From Ktedonobacter robiniae (GTDB lineage Bacteria > Chloroflexota > Ktedonobacteria > Ktedonobacterales > Ktedonobacteraceae), in NCBI RefSeq assembly GCF_016587375.1, contig NZ_BNJG01000002.1, forward strand, positions 2,480,001 through 2,544,000: a stretch of 64,000 nt of DNA, given 5' to 3'. Each line of letters begins with the position of its first letter. Position 1 is the stretch's first letter. Of this stretch, positions 1-9,429 are shown in pieces. The notes under the pieces were generated by a model. It saw only the letters and a list, made by a program, of their open reading frames with translations, ran no database searches and was not told the origin of the DNA. Both the position numbers and the translations under genes were made by a program.

Positions 1-713
1 TCGTGCCATGCTTGCTGGCCTTCATCCGTCGCAACACGTAGTGCGACATGGTGCACCGTTCCCGCTGCAACCTCCCCACGCCAGAAGCCTGCGGTATGAC
101 GCACATCGAGTCTCGCTCTGTTTGCCTCTGCTCCAAATTCGTAGCGAAACACATTCTGTTTTTCAGCAATCAATCGAAAGCCTAGAATGTCGCTCAAGAC
201 ATGATTCGTCTGCTCATAATCATCTTCCCAGATCGTGACTCCCGCGAAACCGCGAATAGAATGTTCGGCAGGGATCGCCTGACTCTCCCAACCGAGACAT
301 TCCTGAATATCAGGACGTGCGACGAGTTCCACAACCAATCCATCTGGATCACGGAGTGAGATTACCTGTTCATCAAAGCGAGTGGTGGGTCCTTTATACT
401 GAATGCCATATTCGATCAAGCGACCAATCCAATAGCCGAGAGAAGACCGAGGAATCGCGAAAGCAGTAGCGTTAATCTGTCCTGTTCCTTGCCGCCCACG
501 GGGGGCTCCAGGCCAGGCAAAGAAGGTTATGATCGTACCCGGGTGTCCCACACTATCTCCATAGTACAGGTGATAAGCACTGGGATCATCAAAATTGACG
601 GTCACTTTGATCAGCCGTAATCCAAGGAAGCCAGTATAGAAATCGATATTGCGTTGGGCATTGCTCGTAATCGCTGTGACATGATGGATACCGAGAAGAC
701 TGTTTTGCATCAT
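1..713 (-). CDS. VOC (glyoxalase/ring-cleaving dioxygenase) protein, 3' end off window
   Basis: The frame is open from an ATG at 713 to the window edge, so the C-terminus is missing. A purine-rich ribosome binding site (AGGAAAAA) precedes the ATG. The protein begins MMQNSLLGIHHVTAI and has the tandem-VOC layout of the MhqA/MhqE/MhqO-type putative extradiol dioxygenases: HHVTAI metal-ligand strand, FYTGFLGLRL, VNFDDPSAYHLYYGD, and a second domain starting near residue 150 (RGFAGVTIWE). Proteins of this family are linked in Firmicutes to breakdown or detoxification of hydroquinones and catechols; substrate here is unknown. It is a paralogue of the frameshifted gene at 9430-10403 on the other strand. 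Confidence 0.85.
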   Translation of the reverse strand, partial: MMQNSLLGIHHVTAITSNAQRNIDFYTGFLGLRLIKVTVNFDDPSAYHLYYGDSVGHPGTIITFFAWPGAPRGRQGTGQINATAFAIPRSSLGYWIGRLIEYGIQYKGPTTRFDEQVISLRDPDGLVVELVARPDIQECLGWESQAIPAEHSIRGFAGVTIWEDDYEQTNHVLSDILGFRLIAEKQNVFRYEFGAEANRARLDVRHTAGFWRGEVAAGTVHHVALRVATDEGQQAWH

Positions 714-1193
714 TTTTTCCTGCACTTTTCGGGTATGAAATATCTCAGGGAGATTACTCGATTCTTTCTCTCTGGAGAAGAGCCATATCGGTTCTAAAGC
801 CGATTCCGAATGCCTTTCTCTTACTATAGAGAGTATATCTTCAGATGTTTCTTTCTTAAAGAACATTACCTATCGTCTAGCTATCGTTTTAGCAGGAGCA
901 TGCAGCGCTTTGCCCGTTTATCCTGAAAGCATGCGAAAAACCAGGTTTGTCAACTTAAACAATTCTGTTGATAAAAGCTATCTCCACTTCTAGACCAGTT
1001 GAGCCACGCTTCTTCAGCAACCAGAGCCTAAAAAAGGGCGCAATTCCTGCTTTGAGATCCTTTTTCTCGCATATAAGCTCTACATCTTTTGACCAAGTCG
1101 ACAATACCTCGTCTCATCTTTTTTCGTGATGAAAGGGGATCTTATGCTCCTCCACCGTTTAGTGATGTCCTACCATAAATGCAAGCATAGGGT
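714..1193. other. Intergenic region without a recognisable gene
   Basis: About 480 bases between the VOC gene start and the end of the TPR gene. I see no coding remnant that I can name. It holds the CTATCG direct repeat at 866-886, listed separately. Confidence 0.5.
866..886 (-). promoter_or_regulatory. Candidate operator: CTATCG direct repeat, copy 1
   Basis: The 21 bases TTACCTATCGTCTAGCTATCG contain two CTATCG half-sites whose starts are 11 bases apart, one helical turn. The site lies about 155 bases upstream of the VOC gene. A related site (18 of 21 identical) lies upstream of the HD-GYP gene at 6106-6126. Direct repeats on one helix face are typical of response-regulator sites; this is inference. 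Confidence 0.35.
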
Positions 1194-4100
1194 TTATTGC
1201 ATGGTAGCGCCTTTTAACTGATGTAATGCGAGCAGCTCCTCCTGGAGATAGTTACAGGTCACGACAGTCATAGGATGATCTGCCCCAAGCACGTGCTCAC
1301 GGATAAGCAAGGCCTGTTGATACAGACGTACCGCCTCCTGGAGATGCCCCTGAACTTGCCAGAATCCGGCAAAATCGTGCAGGATCTGAGCGATGCCTTC
1401 ACTCTCAGGTCCCAATTGTTGCTCACGAATACGCAAGGCGCGCAGGTAGAGAGGCTCGGCTTCTACATATCTTCCTTGATTATTGTAGAGGTTCGCAAGA
1501 TGGTTCAGAGTCTTGCCATATCAACATGTTCAGGCCCAAGCTGTTCCTCCAGGATATGAAGGGCTTCGGCTTCTCCATATTTCATGAGCAGGGCCACCAA
1601 GTGCTGGCGAATATCAAGCGTGAGGGCATGGGTGAAGCGCCCACCCTGGATGCAGCCATCCAGTGCCTGTGTATAGAGATTATATGCCTGTTCATCCTTT
1701 CCTTGAGCTTCTTGCAAGAGCGCGAACTGATAGAGATTTCTGGCGACCTGGGGGTCCACGTCTGCAAACGTTTGCGCGTTAATCTCCAGGGCTCGCTGAA
1801 AGAGAGGCTCAGCCTCGGCATACCTGTCCTGTTTGCGGTAGAGAATACCTAGCGTGGTGAGATCATCCCCCACATGAGGAAAAACAGGACCCAGATGTTT
1901 TTCATGGAGTTCCAAAGCTTCCTGAAGCAAGGCCTCTGCCTGCTCCAGGGAGCCCTGGTGTAGCAAGACCGTAGCCAGCGCGCTTAAACAATCCGCCGTT
2001 TGCATATGTTGCCGTCCAAGATGCTGCTCATAGAGGGCTAGGGCTTGCCGGGCAAATGGCTCTGCCTCCTGATAACGGCCTTGATCGATGTACACGCACG
2101 AGAGATTAAAGATAGCCGTTGCTGTCTGAAAATGGGATGGACCCAGTTGTTTCTGGCGGCTAGCCAGCACCCGCTTATAACACAGTTCTGCCTCTTCGTC
2201 GCGTCCTTGGTGAGAATAAAGAATGCCCAGATTATTCAGAACTCTGGTAGTCAGAGGATGTTCTGGCCCAAGCTCGCGCTCGCGAATAGCCAGGTTTTGG
2301 CGATGCATGGCTTCTGTTTTATCGTAATGTCCCTGTCGCTCAATCAAGCTGGCCAGCGTGTGCCTGGCGTTAGTGGTGTCGAGATGGTCTGCTCCCCATT
2401 GCCGTTCATAGATGACCAGAGCCTGGCGAGCCAGCGTTTCCCCCAGGGGATATTTTTGCTGGGCTAGGCAGAACTCGGCCAACCTGCATAGGCTGGCCGC
2501 ATCTTCCAGAGGGTCTGGTCCCAACTGGTGCTCGCGAATAGCCAGCGCCCGCTCAAATAACACTTCCGCTTGCGCGTAATTGCCATTATTGCGTTGCAGG
2601 ACCGCCATATATTCCAGGTTGTAGCCGGTGAGGAAATGTTCTGCTCCCCAGTAACTTTCGCGCAGGGTGAGCGCTCGCTGGTACTGGATTTCTGCCTGAC
2701 TAAACATTTGGTGTTCAAAGAAATAGCTCCCCGCGCGCAACAGCACATCCGCTGCTTCTGGGAGTTGCAGGTTCTGTTGCTGGACCAGTGCGTCACAAGC
2801 CTGCACCTGTTCCAGGTAGCGCTGACATTGAGGCCAGAATTCCACTCTGGTCGGGTCCTGAGGAAAGATCATCTCGACCGCTTTGACCACCCGTTCACTC
2901 CAATCCCGTTGCGTCTGTGTGTCCATGCGATCCCACTGGACCGCCTGAACCAGGCGATGGACGCTCACTATGCGATCTTTCGAGAGCCGTTTGATCAGGG
3001 AAAAGTCCAGCAAAGTTTTCAGGAGCTGATTGAAGGAGAAGAGATCAGACGCGGCCTCGCGCAACTGTTCAGGCCAGTAGGGAGCGCCTTCCCGCAGCAG
3101 TTCTTCTGGAATGTGATCAGGAGCCAGAACAGCGCATAACTGCAACAGTTCAGTCGCTGCTGGATGGGTGCGTGCAACCTGCTCAAAGGAGAGCGACCAG
3201 GTGGTGGCCACCGAATCAGGATAGCCCGTCATCTGCTTTCCCCGTTGTTTGAGCAAGGCATGGCGATGAGTCTGGTAAATCTGGAGATAGGACTGAAGCC
3301 CGCAACCAGCCTCTTCAATATATGCCCCGGCCTGATCAATAGCCAGAGGGAAATGCCCGAGCGCAATCACAATATTCATGGCCTCGTCCATCTCCTCAGG
3401 CGTCGCCGACTCCAACAGATGCGTCCGGCGCAGCAAGAGTGAAGCCCCTTCAATGGTTCCCATGGTTTCGACTTCGAGCGAAGAGTCAAAGGCTCCGACC
3501 GCGCTGGCCCGTGTGGTGATCAGCAGATGCCCCTGGCCCTGACGCGGGAAATAGGGGTGCGCCATCTCCAGATCGTCCGCGTTATCAAAGATCATTAACC
3601 AGGGCTGCGTGCGTTGTTCCAGCCAGCGCAGAATGGCCGAGACAATCTTGCGTTGATCCGTTTCCTCCGCACTGACCACCTCTGGTAAGAGGCGGCCCAA
3701 TTCGACAAAACTGGTCAGAAGGGTTTCTTCGCTGACTGCCGTGATCCAGAGGACATCGTGGTACCGTCCCTGCTGGCGCGAGCGATAGGCATATTCGATG
3801 GCCGTTTGCGTTTTGCCGATGCCTCCCAATCCCTTGATCGCCTGGGCTTGCGTCAACGCGACGTGCCGCAGACCCGTGGAACGATCGGCTCCTGGAAGGG
3901 CGAAGCGCTGCTCCAGGGTGCTGAGCAGATCCTCCCGCCCAGTAAAATGAGGATTGCGGGCATAGGGAACCGTCCAGATCGCCAAGTCGCTGACGGGCGT
4001 CTTCTCTGAAGGTGAGGCCTCCACGATCTCAGGCTCCGAAGACGATGCATCCTCTTCCACGAGTCCCAGTTCCTGAGCACTCAGGCCAAAGAGGGAACAA

Positions 4101-4249
4101 AGCCTGACACTGTAATAGGCGCTCGGTTGCTGAATACCACGTTCCCAGCGCTGAATCGTGATCACTGCCGTTCCTAACTCGTCTGCTACGTCTTGCTGTC
4201 GCCAATTGCGCAGAATGCGCTGCCGCCGTAAACGCTCATTTCTTGCCAT
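1194..4249 (-). CDS. HTH-NB-ARC-TPR STAND protein, frameshifted near the C-terminus
   Basis: A large signal-transduction NTPase. From the ATG at 4249 (strong GGAGGAG site; preferred over an upstream ATG at 4306) it has an Xre-type HTH at residues 1-60, an NB-ARC module with P-loop GGIGKT near residue 142 and Walker B WLMIFDNADD, then about ten 42-residue TPRs of the kinesin-light-chain type. The main frame stops at 1505, right after the repeat sequence LGPEHVDMARL. The next repeats continue in another frame as NHLANLYNNQGRYVEAEPLY and run to a TAA at 1194-1196, so one base appears missing near 1515. Such proteins usually act as ligand-sensing switches, in regulation or defence. Whether the truncated 914-residue form is functional is unknown. 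Confidence 0.85.
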
Positions 4250-4574
4250 GGAGTCTCCTCCTCGCCTTCTTCCTTCAGCTATCCAGAGTATATGTATCGT
4301 GAACAAAACAAGCTGCGTTGGCCTGGCCTCTTTTGAGAAAGAACGTCATTGTTCTGGTTTCACACCTATGGAGTAGGGACAGATCTTCAAAAGTACCTGG
4401 GGAATGTGTGGGGCGCTTCTCTGTATTTTTCTCTAAAGTATCGTACCACAAGTCCAACCAGAGAAGCAAGCGTATACTTGCATCACAGAGGGGCTTCCTA
4501 AGCCTGGGCAGCATGGGAGAAGCAATTTCTTGCGAGAAGAGTTTTTGGGGGGAAAGGAGAGAAAAGAGAGGCGC
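4250..4574. other. Intergenic region, promoter side of the TPR gene
   Basis: About 325 bases between the start of the STAND gene and the stop of the TetR gene. Apart from the ribosome binding site of the STAND gene I see no gene or clear structured element. Confidence 0.4.
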
Positions 4575-5189
4575 TTACCTCTCTTCGGTATGTGTCGCAA
4601 ACGTTGATGGGTCCTGGAATAATGGCTGAATTGCTGCTTCGAGTCTACGCTGGCGCTCCTCTGCTGTTAGAGCGAGCCAACCATAATATCGCCAGGAGAT
4701 CATTCCTTGGAGGAGTCCCAGTAAACTCATTGCCGTGGTTGGTAGATCGACCTCGGAACGTAGCATGGGCTCAGCCTGGCTTAAAGCCTGCTCAATGAGG
4801 TTACGAGCTGCCTGGGGATGAAATGCCAGTTCTTCACGCAACGTGGGATAACACCAATACGCACCTATTCCGATAAGCCACAACTGGGGATACTCATCCA
4901 GGCAATCCCATACAAAGGTCAGGCACGTCCGCAATCCCGTGGCGGCCCGTGTAGTATGAGATGCATCAATAGCAACGCGATAGGCAGCAATGCGGCGTCC
5001 AGGTGCAAAGTGTTGATAGACTGCGTGAATCAGCGTCGCCTTATCCTTAAAGAGGCGAAAGATTGTCACCTCATTGACGTCAGCCTCAGCTGCAATCGCA
5101 CGGGTCGTAGTAGCTTCTATACCCCGCTCGGCGCTGAGCTTTAAAAAAGCGGTTAGAATGCGTACTCGCGTTTCAGAAGGTGCTTCCAT
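4575..5189 (-). CDS. TetR/AcrR family transcriptional regulator
   Basis: A 204-residue one-component repressor. The N-terminal HTH spans about residues 8-55, with TTTRAIAAEADVNEVTIF followed by RLFKDKATLIHAVY, the typical TetR recognition helix. The C-terminal ligand domain is not recognisable to a subfamily, but its PxxW-rich centre (YPQLWLIGIGAYW) resembles TetR_C_11-like members. The start ATG is preceded by AGGAGAG. No target is adjacent on a divergent strand, so the regulon cannot be read from context. Confidence 0.9.
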   Translation of the reverse strand: MEAPSETRVRILTAFLKLSAERGIEATTTRAIAAEADVNEVTIFRLFKDKATLIHAVYQHFAPGRRIAAYRVAIDASHTTRAATGLRTCLTFVWDCLDEYPQLWLIGIGAYWCYPTLREELAFHPQAARNLIEQALSQAEPMLRSEVDLPTTAMSLLGLLQGMISWRYYGWLALTAEERQRRLEAAIQPLFQDPSTFATHTEER

Positions 5190-5415
5190 ATGTTCTCTCC
5201 TGGTATGTCTGCCAAGCTATCTTCCATGGATTGGTGCAAACAGCCCATTGTAGGGCCCTGATGACCTGAATTTCTTCCGCTGAAGGATGAATATTGACTG
5301 AATGCTTCTCTTGGGTTCGCTTTCCAGAAATGTGTCTCAATCCACCCGTTATCCTGGCGCTTCTTCATAGGATCCGGGATTGGTCCCGCCGACTTAGTAA
5401 ATAATTCGGGAGCAC

Positions 5416-6024
5416 TTAAGCATCATCCTGGGGGAGAAGAGCAAGAAAGACGTTAGCCACCCGAGGGTCGTATGCTCTACCAGTACAACGTCTTATTTCC
5501 GCCCGAGCTTCGGCTGGTGAAAGCGCTGATCGATAGGGCCTCTGCTCCGTCATAGCGGTATAGGAATCTACAACAGCAAGAATGCGCGCCTCCAGGGGAA
5601 TAGCTTCTCCCGCTAATCCATAAGGATAGCCTAACCCGTCCCAGCGCTCGTGATGGGCCAGTACAAACGGGGCAATCGATGACCAGATCCCTCCCGCCTT
5701 CTCTAGCAAGCAAGAGCCAATCATGGGATGGAGTCGCATAATTGCCCATTCCTGTTCTGTGAGTGAACCAGGCTTGTTAAGTAGAGCAGAGGGGATGGCG
5801 ATTTTCCCTATATCATGTAGCAGTGCGGCTACACCGAGCAGATATATCTCGCGTTCATTTCGCCGCAACTGGCGGGCCACAGCTTCCGCCAGGAACTTTG
5901 CCCGATAGGAGTGTCCAGCCAACGCGCCCTGATACCAGTGAAGCACTTTGAGAGAGAGGCGAGATACATCTTGTCTATTGAGTTGCCCTCTCCTAAGAGG
6001 AGGCTGGGTCGTGAGTATATGCAT
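5416..6024 (-). CDS. HD-GYP domain phosphohydrolase (putative c-di-GMP phosphodiesterase)
   Basis: A stand-alone HD-GYP domain of 202 residues. Visible motifs: GHS (His38), HDIGK (His70, Asp71), HHERWDGLGYP (His124, His125, GYP 132-134) and VVDSYTAM (Asp153), the metal ligands and signature of the family that hydrolyses cyclic di-GMP. No receiver, PAS or membrane segment is attached, so input must come from a partner. The start ATG has AGGAAAA upstream. A CTATCG direct-repeat site lies about 85 bases upstream of the start. Confidence 0.9.
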   Translation of the reverse strand: MHILTTQPPLRRGQLNRQDVSRLSLKVLHWYQGALAGHSYRAKFLAEAVARQLRRNEREIYLLGVAALLHDIGKIAIPSALLNKPGSLTEQEWAIMRLHPMIGSCLLEKAGGIWSSIAPFVLAHHERWDGLGYPYGLAGEAIPLEARILAVVDSYTAMTEQRPYRSALSPAEARAEIRRCTGRAYDPRVANVFLALLPQDDA

Positions 6025-6105
6025 GGTGCTGTTTTTCCTTTTTCTTCACACGTGATTGTGAGTTCCTTCATATGGTACGTGAAAAAGTGCGCCTATCAGA
6101 GATCG

Positions 6106-6126
6106 TTACCTATCGAGTAGCCATCG
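6106..6126 (-). promoter_or_regulatory. Candidate operator: CTATCG direct repeat, copy 2
   Basis: TTACCTATCGAGTAGCCATCG, 18 of 21 bases identical to the site at 866-886 and with the same 11-base repeat spacing. It lies upstream of the HD-GYP gene in the same orientation, so the two genes may share a regulator. Confidence 0.35.
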
Positions 6127-6219
6127 CGTGACCATCATATGGCGACACCTCTCTTGTCTAACTCTTTTCCAACACGCTCATAGCTCGGCATATAGTTCAT
6201 TCTAAGACAATTCTGCTGC

Positions 6220-6336
6220 TCAGTTATTTTCTGTTGAAGCTAACGCTTGTAGCACAGTTTGTAGCTTTTCGCGCGTATTGCGGGTAAGAGGGTGCTCAGC
6301 GCCAAAAAAACTGCTTGTGAAGGGTATTGTCAATTT
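6220..6336 (-). pseudogene. C-terminal remnant of a second TPR/NB-ARC protein
   Basis: Read on the minus strand, this stretch ends in GAEHPLTRNTREKLQTVLQ ... STENN and a TGA at 6220-6222. The GAxHPxT motif and the following helix match the end of kinesin-light-chain TPR arrays, such as LGADHPMTVVTCNYLQEELL at the end of the STAND gene at 1194. No upstream repeats remain, so it is a fragment of a lost paralogue. It is too short to be expressed usefully. Confidence 0.5.
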
Positions 6337-6483
6337 ATCGATAATAGAAGAGCTTTTCTAAAAAGAAAAAGCAGGGGAGGAAAGAAGCAAAAATAACTTT
6401 TTCACAGGATACCACGTCCAGGATTGCTTTTGGCGCCTAGAACCTGCTTTCTGAGTGAACATATAAAAAATTGCATCTCTGCA

Positions 6484-6640
6484 TTATGAAAATTCAACAA
6501 GAATGCTAACGAAACCGCGCTTTCCCTCATACTCTTTAATCGCCACCTCATCAATATGCATTGTGGCACCTGAATATATCTCACTAACCATGAAGTTGCA
6601 AAGAAGAACTTTTGTGTATTGACTGCATAACATGCAGGTC
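6484..6640 (-). pseudogene. Possible transposase fragment (DDE-type, ISL3-like)
   Basis: An open minus-strand segment reads M-HIDEVAIKEYEGKRGFVSIL then VEFS and TAA at 6484-6486. The IDE-x-A-x-K pattern followed by a hydrophobic strand resembles the first catalytic-Asp region of ISL3-like DDE transposases. It is only about 50 residues, with no terminal repeats seen, so the assignment is weak. The alternative is chance coding sequence. Confidence 0.2.
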
Positions 6641-6786
6641 GCCTCCCTACACAGGTAAAACGACTGCTAAGCGATCTATGAAGATCGATAAAAATGCTCA
6701 GCAATCAGGTATGCTCTTCATTGTAGAAATGAGGGATGCCAGATGTGCCTCCAGCAAATAAGAACCATAGGAAGGAGAAAAATCGC

Positions 6787-7179
6787 ATGGGTGACACAAT
6801 TGTCTTCGTGCATGGCGCTTGGTTGGCACCACGAAGTTGGGGAAAGCTAATCAGCTATTTCGAGCCGCGAGGCTACCTTACCTAGCTTCCACCCGGCGCC
6901 ACCCAAAGGTATGTTGCCCCTGTCGTTTGCAGCCATCAAAGCGAGCCGCCGGCGTGCTCTTTAAAACGGCCGCTGTGGCCTGGAAGAGCCTGCCAACATG
7001 GTATCTGCTCTCGCAGAACGATCGCATCATCCCGCCAGAGACGCAACAGATGCTCGCCAATCGTATGAAGGCCACGACCATTTCGGTCGTCTCAAGCTAT
7101 GTGTCAATCGTCTCTCATTCCTTTTGATCTGTTCCAGCTGATTCAGGCCACGGCGAAGGCTGGCGCGGCTACGAAGTAA
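6787..7179 (+). pseudogene. Decayed alpha/beta hydrolase
   Basis: The 5' end begins with ATG at 6787 and encodes GDTIVFVHGAWLAPRSWGKL, the HGAW oxyanion region of alpha/beta hydrolases, but meets TAG after 34 codons. Downstream in another frame the family's C-terminus is clear: PTWYLLSQNDRIIPPETQQM (acid region), then SHPF-type motif and DLFQLIQATAKAG ending in TAA at 7177-7179. The central part with the nucleophile elbow is missing. It is therefore an internally deleted, frameshifted relic. Confidence 0.65.
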
Positions 7180-7258
7180 GCCAGAAAAACGATGCCTGTC
7201 CGCTTGCAATGCGTGCTTATGTCCGAAATGAATCTATCAGTAGAGATTCTTTGCATTG

Positions 7259-7287
7259 TTGAATGCCACACTGTGAGCGGCATTCAA
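7259..7287. promoter_or_regulatory. Inverted repeat upstream of the chloroperoxidase-like gene
   Basis: TTGAATGCC, 11 bases, GGCATTCAA: a perfect 9-bp dyad about 85 bases before the ATG at 7372. Position and size fit a repressor operator; no regulator gene is adjacent. Confidence 0.35.
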
Positions 7288-7371
7288 TGAACGACGTTGT
7301 GGAGCCAGGAGGCAGTTGAAATAGATATGAAATATGTCATTTTCCAACACGATTAAGGAGAAATTCACGCT

Positions 7372-8199
7372 ATGAGTACGAACACGATCACCACAAAAGA
7401 TGGCACTACTATCTTTTACAAGGATTGGGGCACGGGTCAGCCCGTCGTCTTTAGTCATGGCTGGCCTCTGAACGCCGATGCCTGGGACGACCAGCTGCTC
7501 TTCGTGGCCTCCCATGGCTATCGCGCCATCGCCCATGATCGTCGCGGCCATGGACGCTCCAGCCAGCCCTGGGATGGTAATAACATGGATACCTACGCTG
7601 ACGACCTGGCCGAGCTCATCGAGACGCTCGATCTCAAAGACGTGGTGTTGGTCGGGCATTCCACCGGTGGTGGCGAGATCACTCACTACGTTGGTCGGCA
7701 TGGCACCTCGCGCGTCGCCAAGGTCGTGCTTGTTGGCGCGGTACCGCCACTGATGCTCAAGACAGAAGCCAATCCAGGCGGCCTGCCCATCGAAGTGTTT
7801 AATCAAATTCGCACTGGCGTCGTCACGGACCGCTCACAATTCTACAAGGATCTCAGCGCGGCCTTCTATGGAGCCAATCGATCAGGCTCCCAGGTTTCGC
7901 AGGGTGTGCGTGACATGTTCTGGCTCTGGTCGATGCAGGTTGGCCTCAAGGCAGCATTTGACTGCATCAAGGCTTTCTCCGAGACAGATCTCACGGAGGA
8001 CCTCAAGAAGATTGACGTACCGACCCTGATTATTCACGGGGATGATGACCAGATCGTACCAATCGCAGACTCTGCTCTTCTCTCCTCAAAGCTTGTCAAG
8101 GGCGCAACCCTTAAGGTCTACCCAGGCGCGAGTCATGGTCTTACCACCACGCATAAAGAGAAATTCAATACCGACCTGTTAGGCTTCTTGAAGTCCTAA
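7372..8199 (+). CDS. Alpha/beta hydrolase, non-heme chloroperoxidase/arylesterase family
   Basis: A 275-residue serine hydrolase. The catalytic Ser97 lies in GHSTGG, the acid in HGDDDQIVP (224-226) and His255 in GASHG; the oxyanion motif is FSHGWPL (28-33). The HDRRGHGRSSQPW motif (55-67) and the overall layout match cofactor-free perhydrolases/arylesterases of the Pseudomonas esterase/chloroperoxidase group. Acts in the cytoplasm (no signal peptide); natural substrate is probably an ester or lactone. AAGGAG lies 12 bases upstream of the ATG. A hairpin at 8208-8244 follows. Confidence 0.9.
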   Translation: MSTNTITTKDGTTIFYKDWGTGQPVVFSHGWPLNADAWDDQLLFVASHGYRAIAHDRRGHGRSSQPWDGNNMDTYADDLAELIETLDLKDVVLVGHSTGGGEITHYVGRHGTSRVAKVVLVGAVPPLMLKTEANPGGLPIEVFNQIRTGVVTDRSQFYKDLSAAFYGANRSGSQVSQGVRDMFWLWSMQVGLKAAFDCIKAFSETDLTEDLKKIDVPTLIIHGDDDQIVPIADSALLSSKLVKGATLKVYPGASHGLTTTHKEKFNTDLLGFLKS

Positions 8200-8207
8200 G
8201 TAAAGAT

Positions 8208-8244
8208 AGGGGTATGCCGGTTGATTGCTAACTGGCATACCTCT
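8208..8244 (+). terminator. Hairpin after the chloroperoxidase-like gene
   Basis: AGGGGTATGCC and GGCATACCTCT pair with one mismatch around a 15-base loop, 9 bases after the stop codon. There is no strong T-run, so termination strength is uncertain. Confidence 0.45.
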
Positions 8245-8372
8245 GGTGCTTGTATCTCACATGAGCATCTCAAGGATGCGAAAACCCATCTGAGTTCAAC
8301 GATGGTATGAACCAATTAAGCAAACTGGCCAATACAACCGACTCTTGCATTTGGCATACAACAAGGAGGAAA

Positions 8373-9005
8373 ATGTCCATGTCAACGGAGGTCAAGGTAG
8401 CAATCATTTACTATAGCGCGACCGGGTCAACCTACCAGTTGGCTCTGGCTGTGGAAGAAGGCGCAAAAGGCGCAGGTGCCCACACACGTCTACGAGAAGT
8501 CGAGGAACTGGCTCCGAAAGAGGCGATTGCAACAAACCAGGGCTGGGCCGCACATCGAAAAATGACGCAGCATATCGCGACGGCAACGCTTGCGGACCTC
8601 GAGTGGGCTGATGCCATCATATTTGGCACGCCAACCCGTTTTGGTCTGCCTGCCGCTCAGTTGAAACAGTTTATTGATCGCACAGGTAAGCTCTGGTCAC
8701 AGGGCAAACTCGCTAACAAGATCGCGTCGAGCTTCAGTAGTTCAGGCACCGCGCATGGTGGACAGGAAACAACCATTACCGCCCTGAATAATGTTTTCTA
8801 CCACTGGGGTGCGATTATCGTTTCTCCCGGCTATCTTGATCCTGTGCAGTTCCAGGTTGGCAATCCCTATGGGGTTTCGTATACCTCGAATAATGGCTCA
8901 GTACCACCTGATGAGATAGCGCTAGCGGCCGCCCGCTTCCAGGGCCGGCGCGTTGCTGAGGTTGCGGCGCATTTTGCAAGTGGCCTGGCTCTAGTTGCTC
9001 ACTGA
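8373..9005 (+). CDS. wrbA: NAD(P)H:quinone oxidoreductase, WrbA family
   Basis: A flavodoxin-like FMN protein of 210 residues. The phosphate-binding loop is YSATGSTYQLA (14-24). The WrbA signatures FGTPTRFG, SSGTAHGGQETT and GYLDPVQFQVGNPYG are all present. WrbA performs two-electron reduction of quinones, avoiding semiquinone radicals. The ATG at 8373 is chosen over one at 8307 because AAGGAGG lies 7 bases before it. Flanked on the same strand by a hydrolase, a VOC dioxygenase-like gene and a carboxylesterase, which together suggest quinone/electrophile detoxification. Confidence 0.93.
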   Translation: MSMSTEVKVAIIYYSATGSTYQLALAVEEGAKGAGAHTRLREVEELAPKEAIATNQGWAAHRKMTQHIATATLADLEWADAIIFGTPTRFGLPAAQLKQFIDRTGKLWSQGKLANKIASSFSSSGTAHGGQETTITALNNVFYHWGAIIVSPGYLDPVQFQVGNPYGVSYTSNNGSVPPDEIALAAARFQGRRVAEVAAHFASGLALVAH

Positions 9006-9077
9006 GAAAGTAGAAGGCATCTAGTGCTGATCGTCCTTTGTAGCATCGCTGAAAAATGAACTGGAGAAGGCAAGCAT

Positions 9078-9356
9078 ATGGCAAAGCAGTGTACACATTT
9101 GGAGCAAATACAGGAAGTCACACCGAGTGCAAATGGATGTGAGGAGTGTTTGAAAACGGGAGACACATGGGTGCATCTGCGCCTCTGCCTTTCGTGTGGA
9201 CATGTTGGTTGCTGTGATTCCTCAAAAAATAAACATGCGACCAGGCACTTTCACACCACAACCCATCCACTCATTGCGTCGCTCGAACCGGGAGAGAATT
9301 GGGGTTGGTGTTATGTCGACGAGGTGGTTTTCGAATTCGCGGACGCAGAAGAATGA
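9078..9356 (+). CDS. UBP-type zinc finger protein
   Basis: A 92-residue protein that is entirely a ZnF-UBP domain: Cys5, His7, Cys21, Cys24, then LCLSCGHVGCCDSS with further Cys, and the HFHTTTHPL His cluster, ending with WGWCYVDEVVFE. In eukaryotes the domain binds ubiquitin tails; stand-alone bacterial copies have no settled role and are often found next to redox genes, as here after wrbA. GGAGAAGG lies upstream of the ATG. Confidence 0.9.
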   Translation: MAKQCTHLEQIQEVTPSANGCEECLKTGDTWVHLRLCLSCGHVGCCDSSKNKHATRHFHTTTHPLIASLEPGENWGWCYVDEVVFEFADAEE

Positions 9357-9429
9357 TCAGACGTAACATCATGAAGAGCAGAGCTCTCGGTTACCTAATG
9401 TCAGGTAGCAGGGCATTTGGGAGGAACAT

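Noticed and set aside
5153..5368. 71-codon frame upstream of the TetR gene
   Set aside because: It overlaps the TetR start region, has no ribosome binding site and no known domain.
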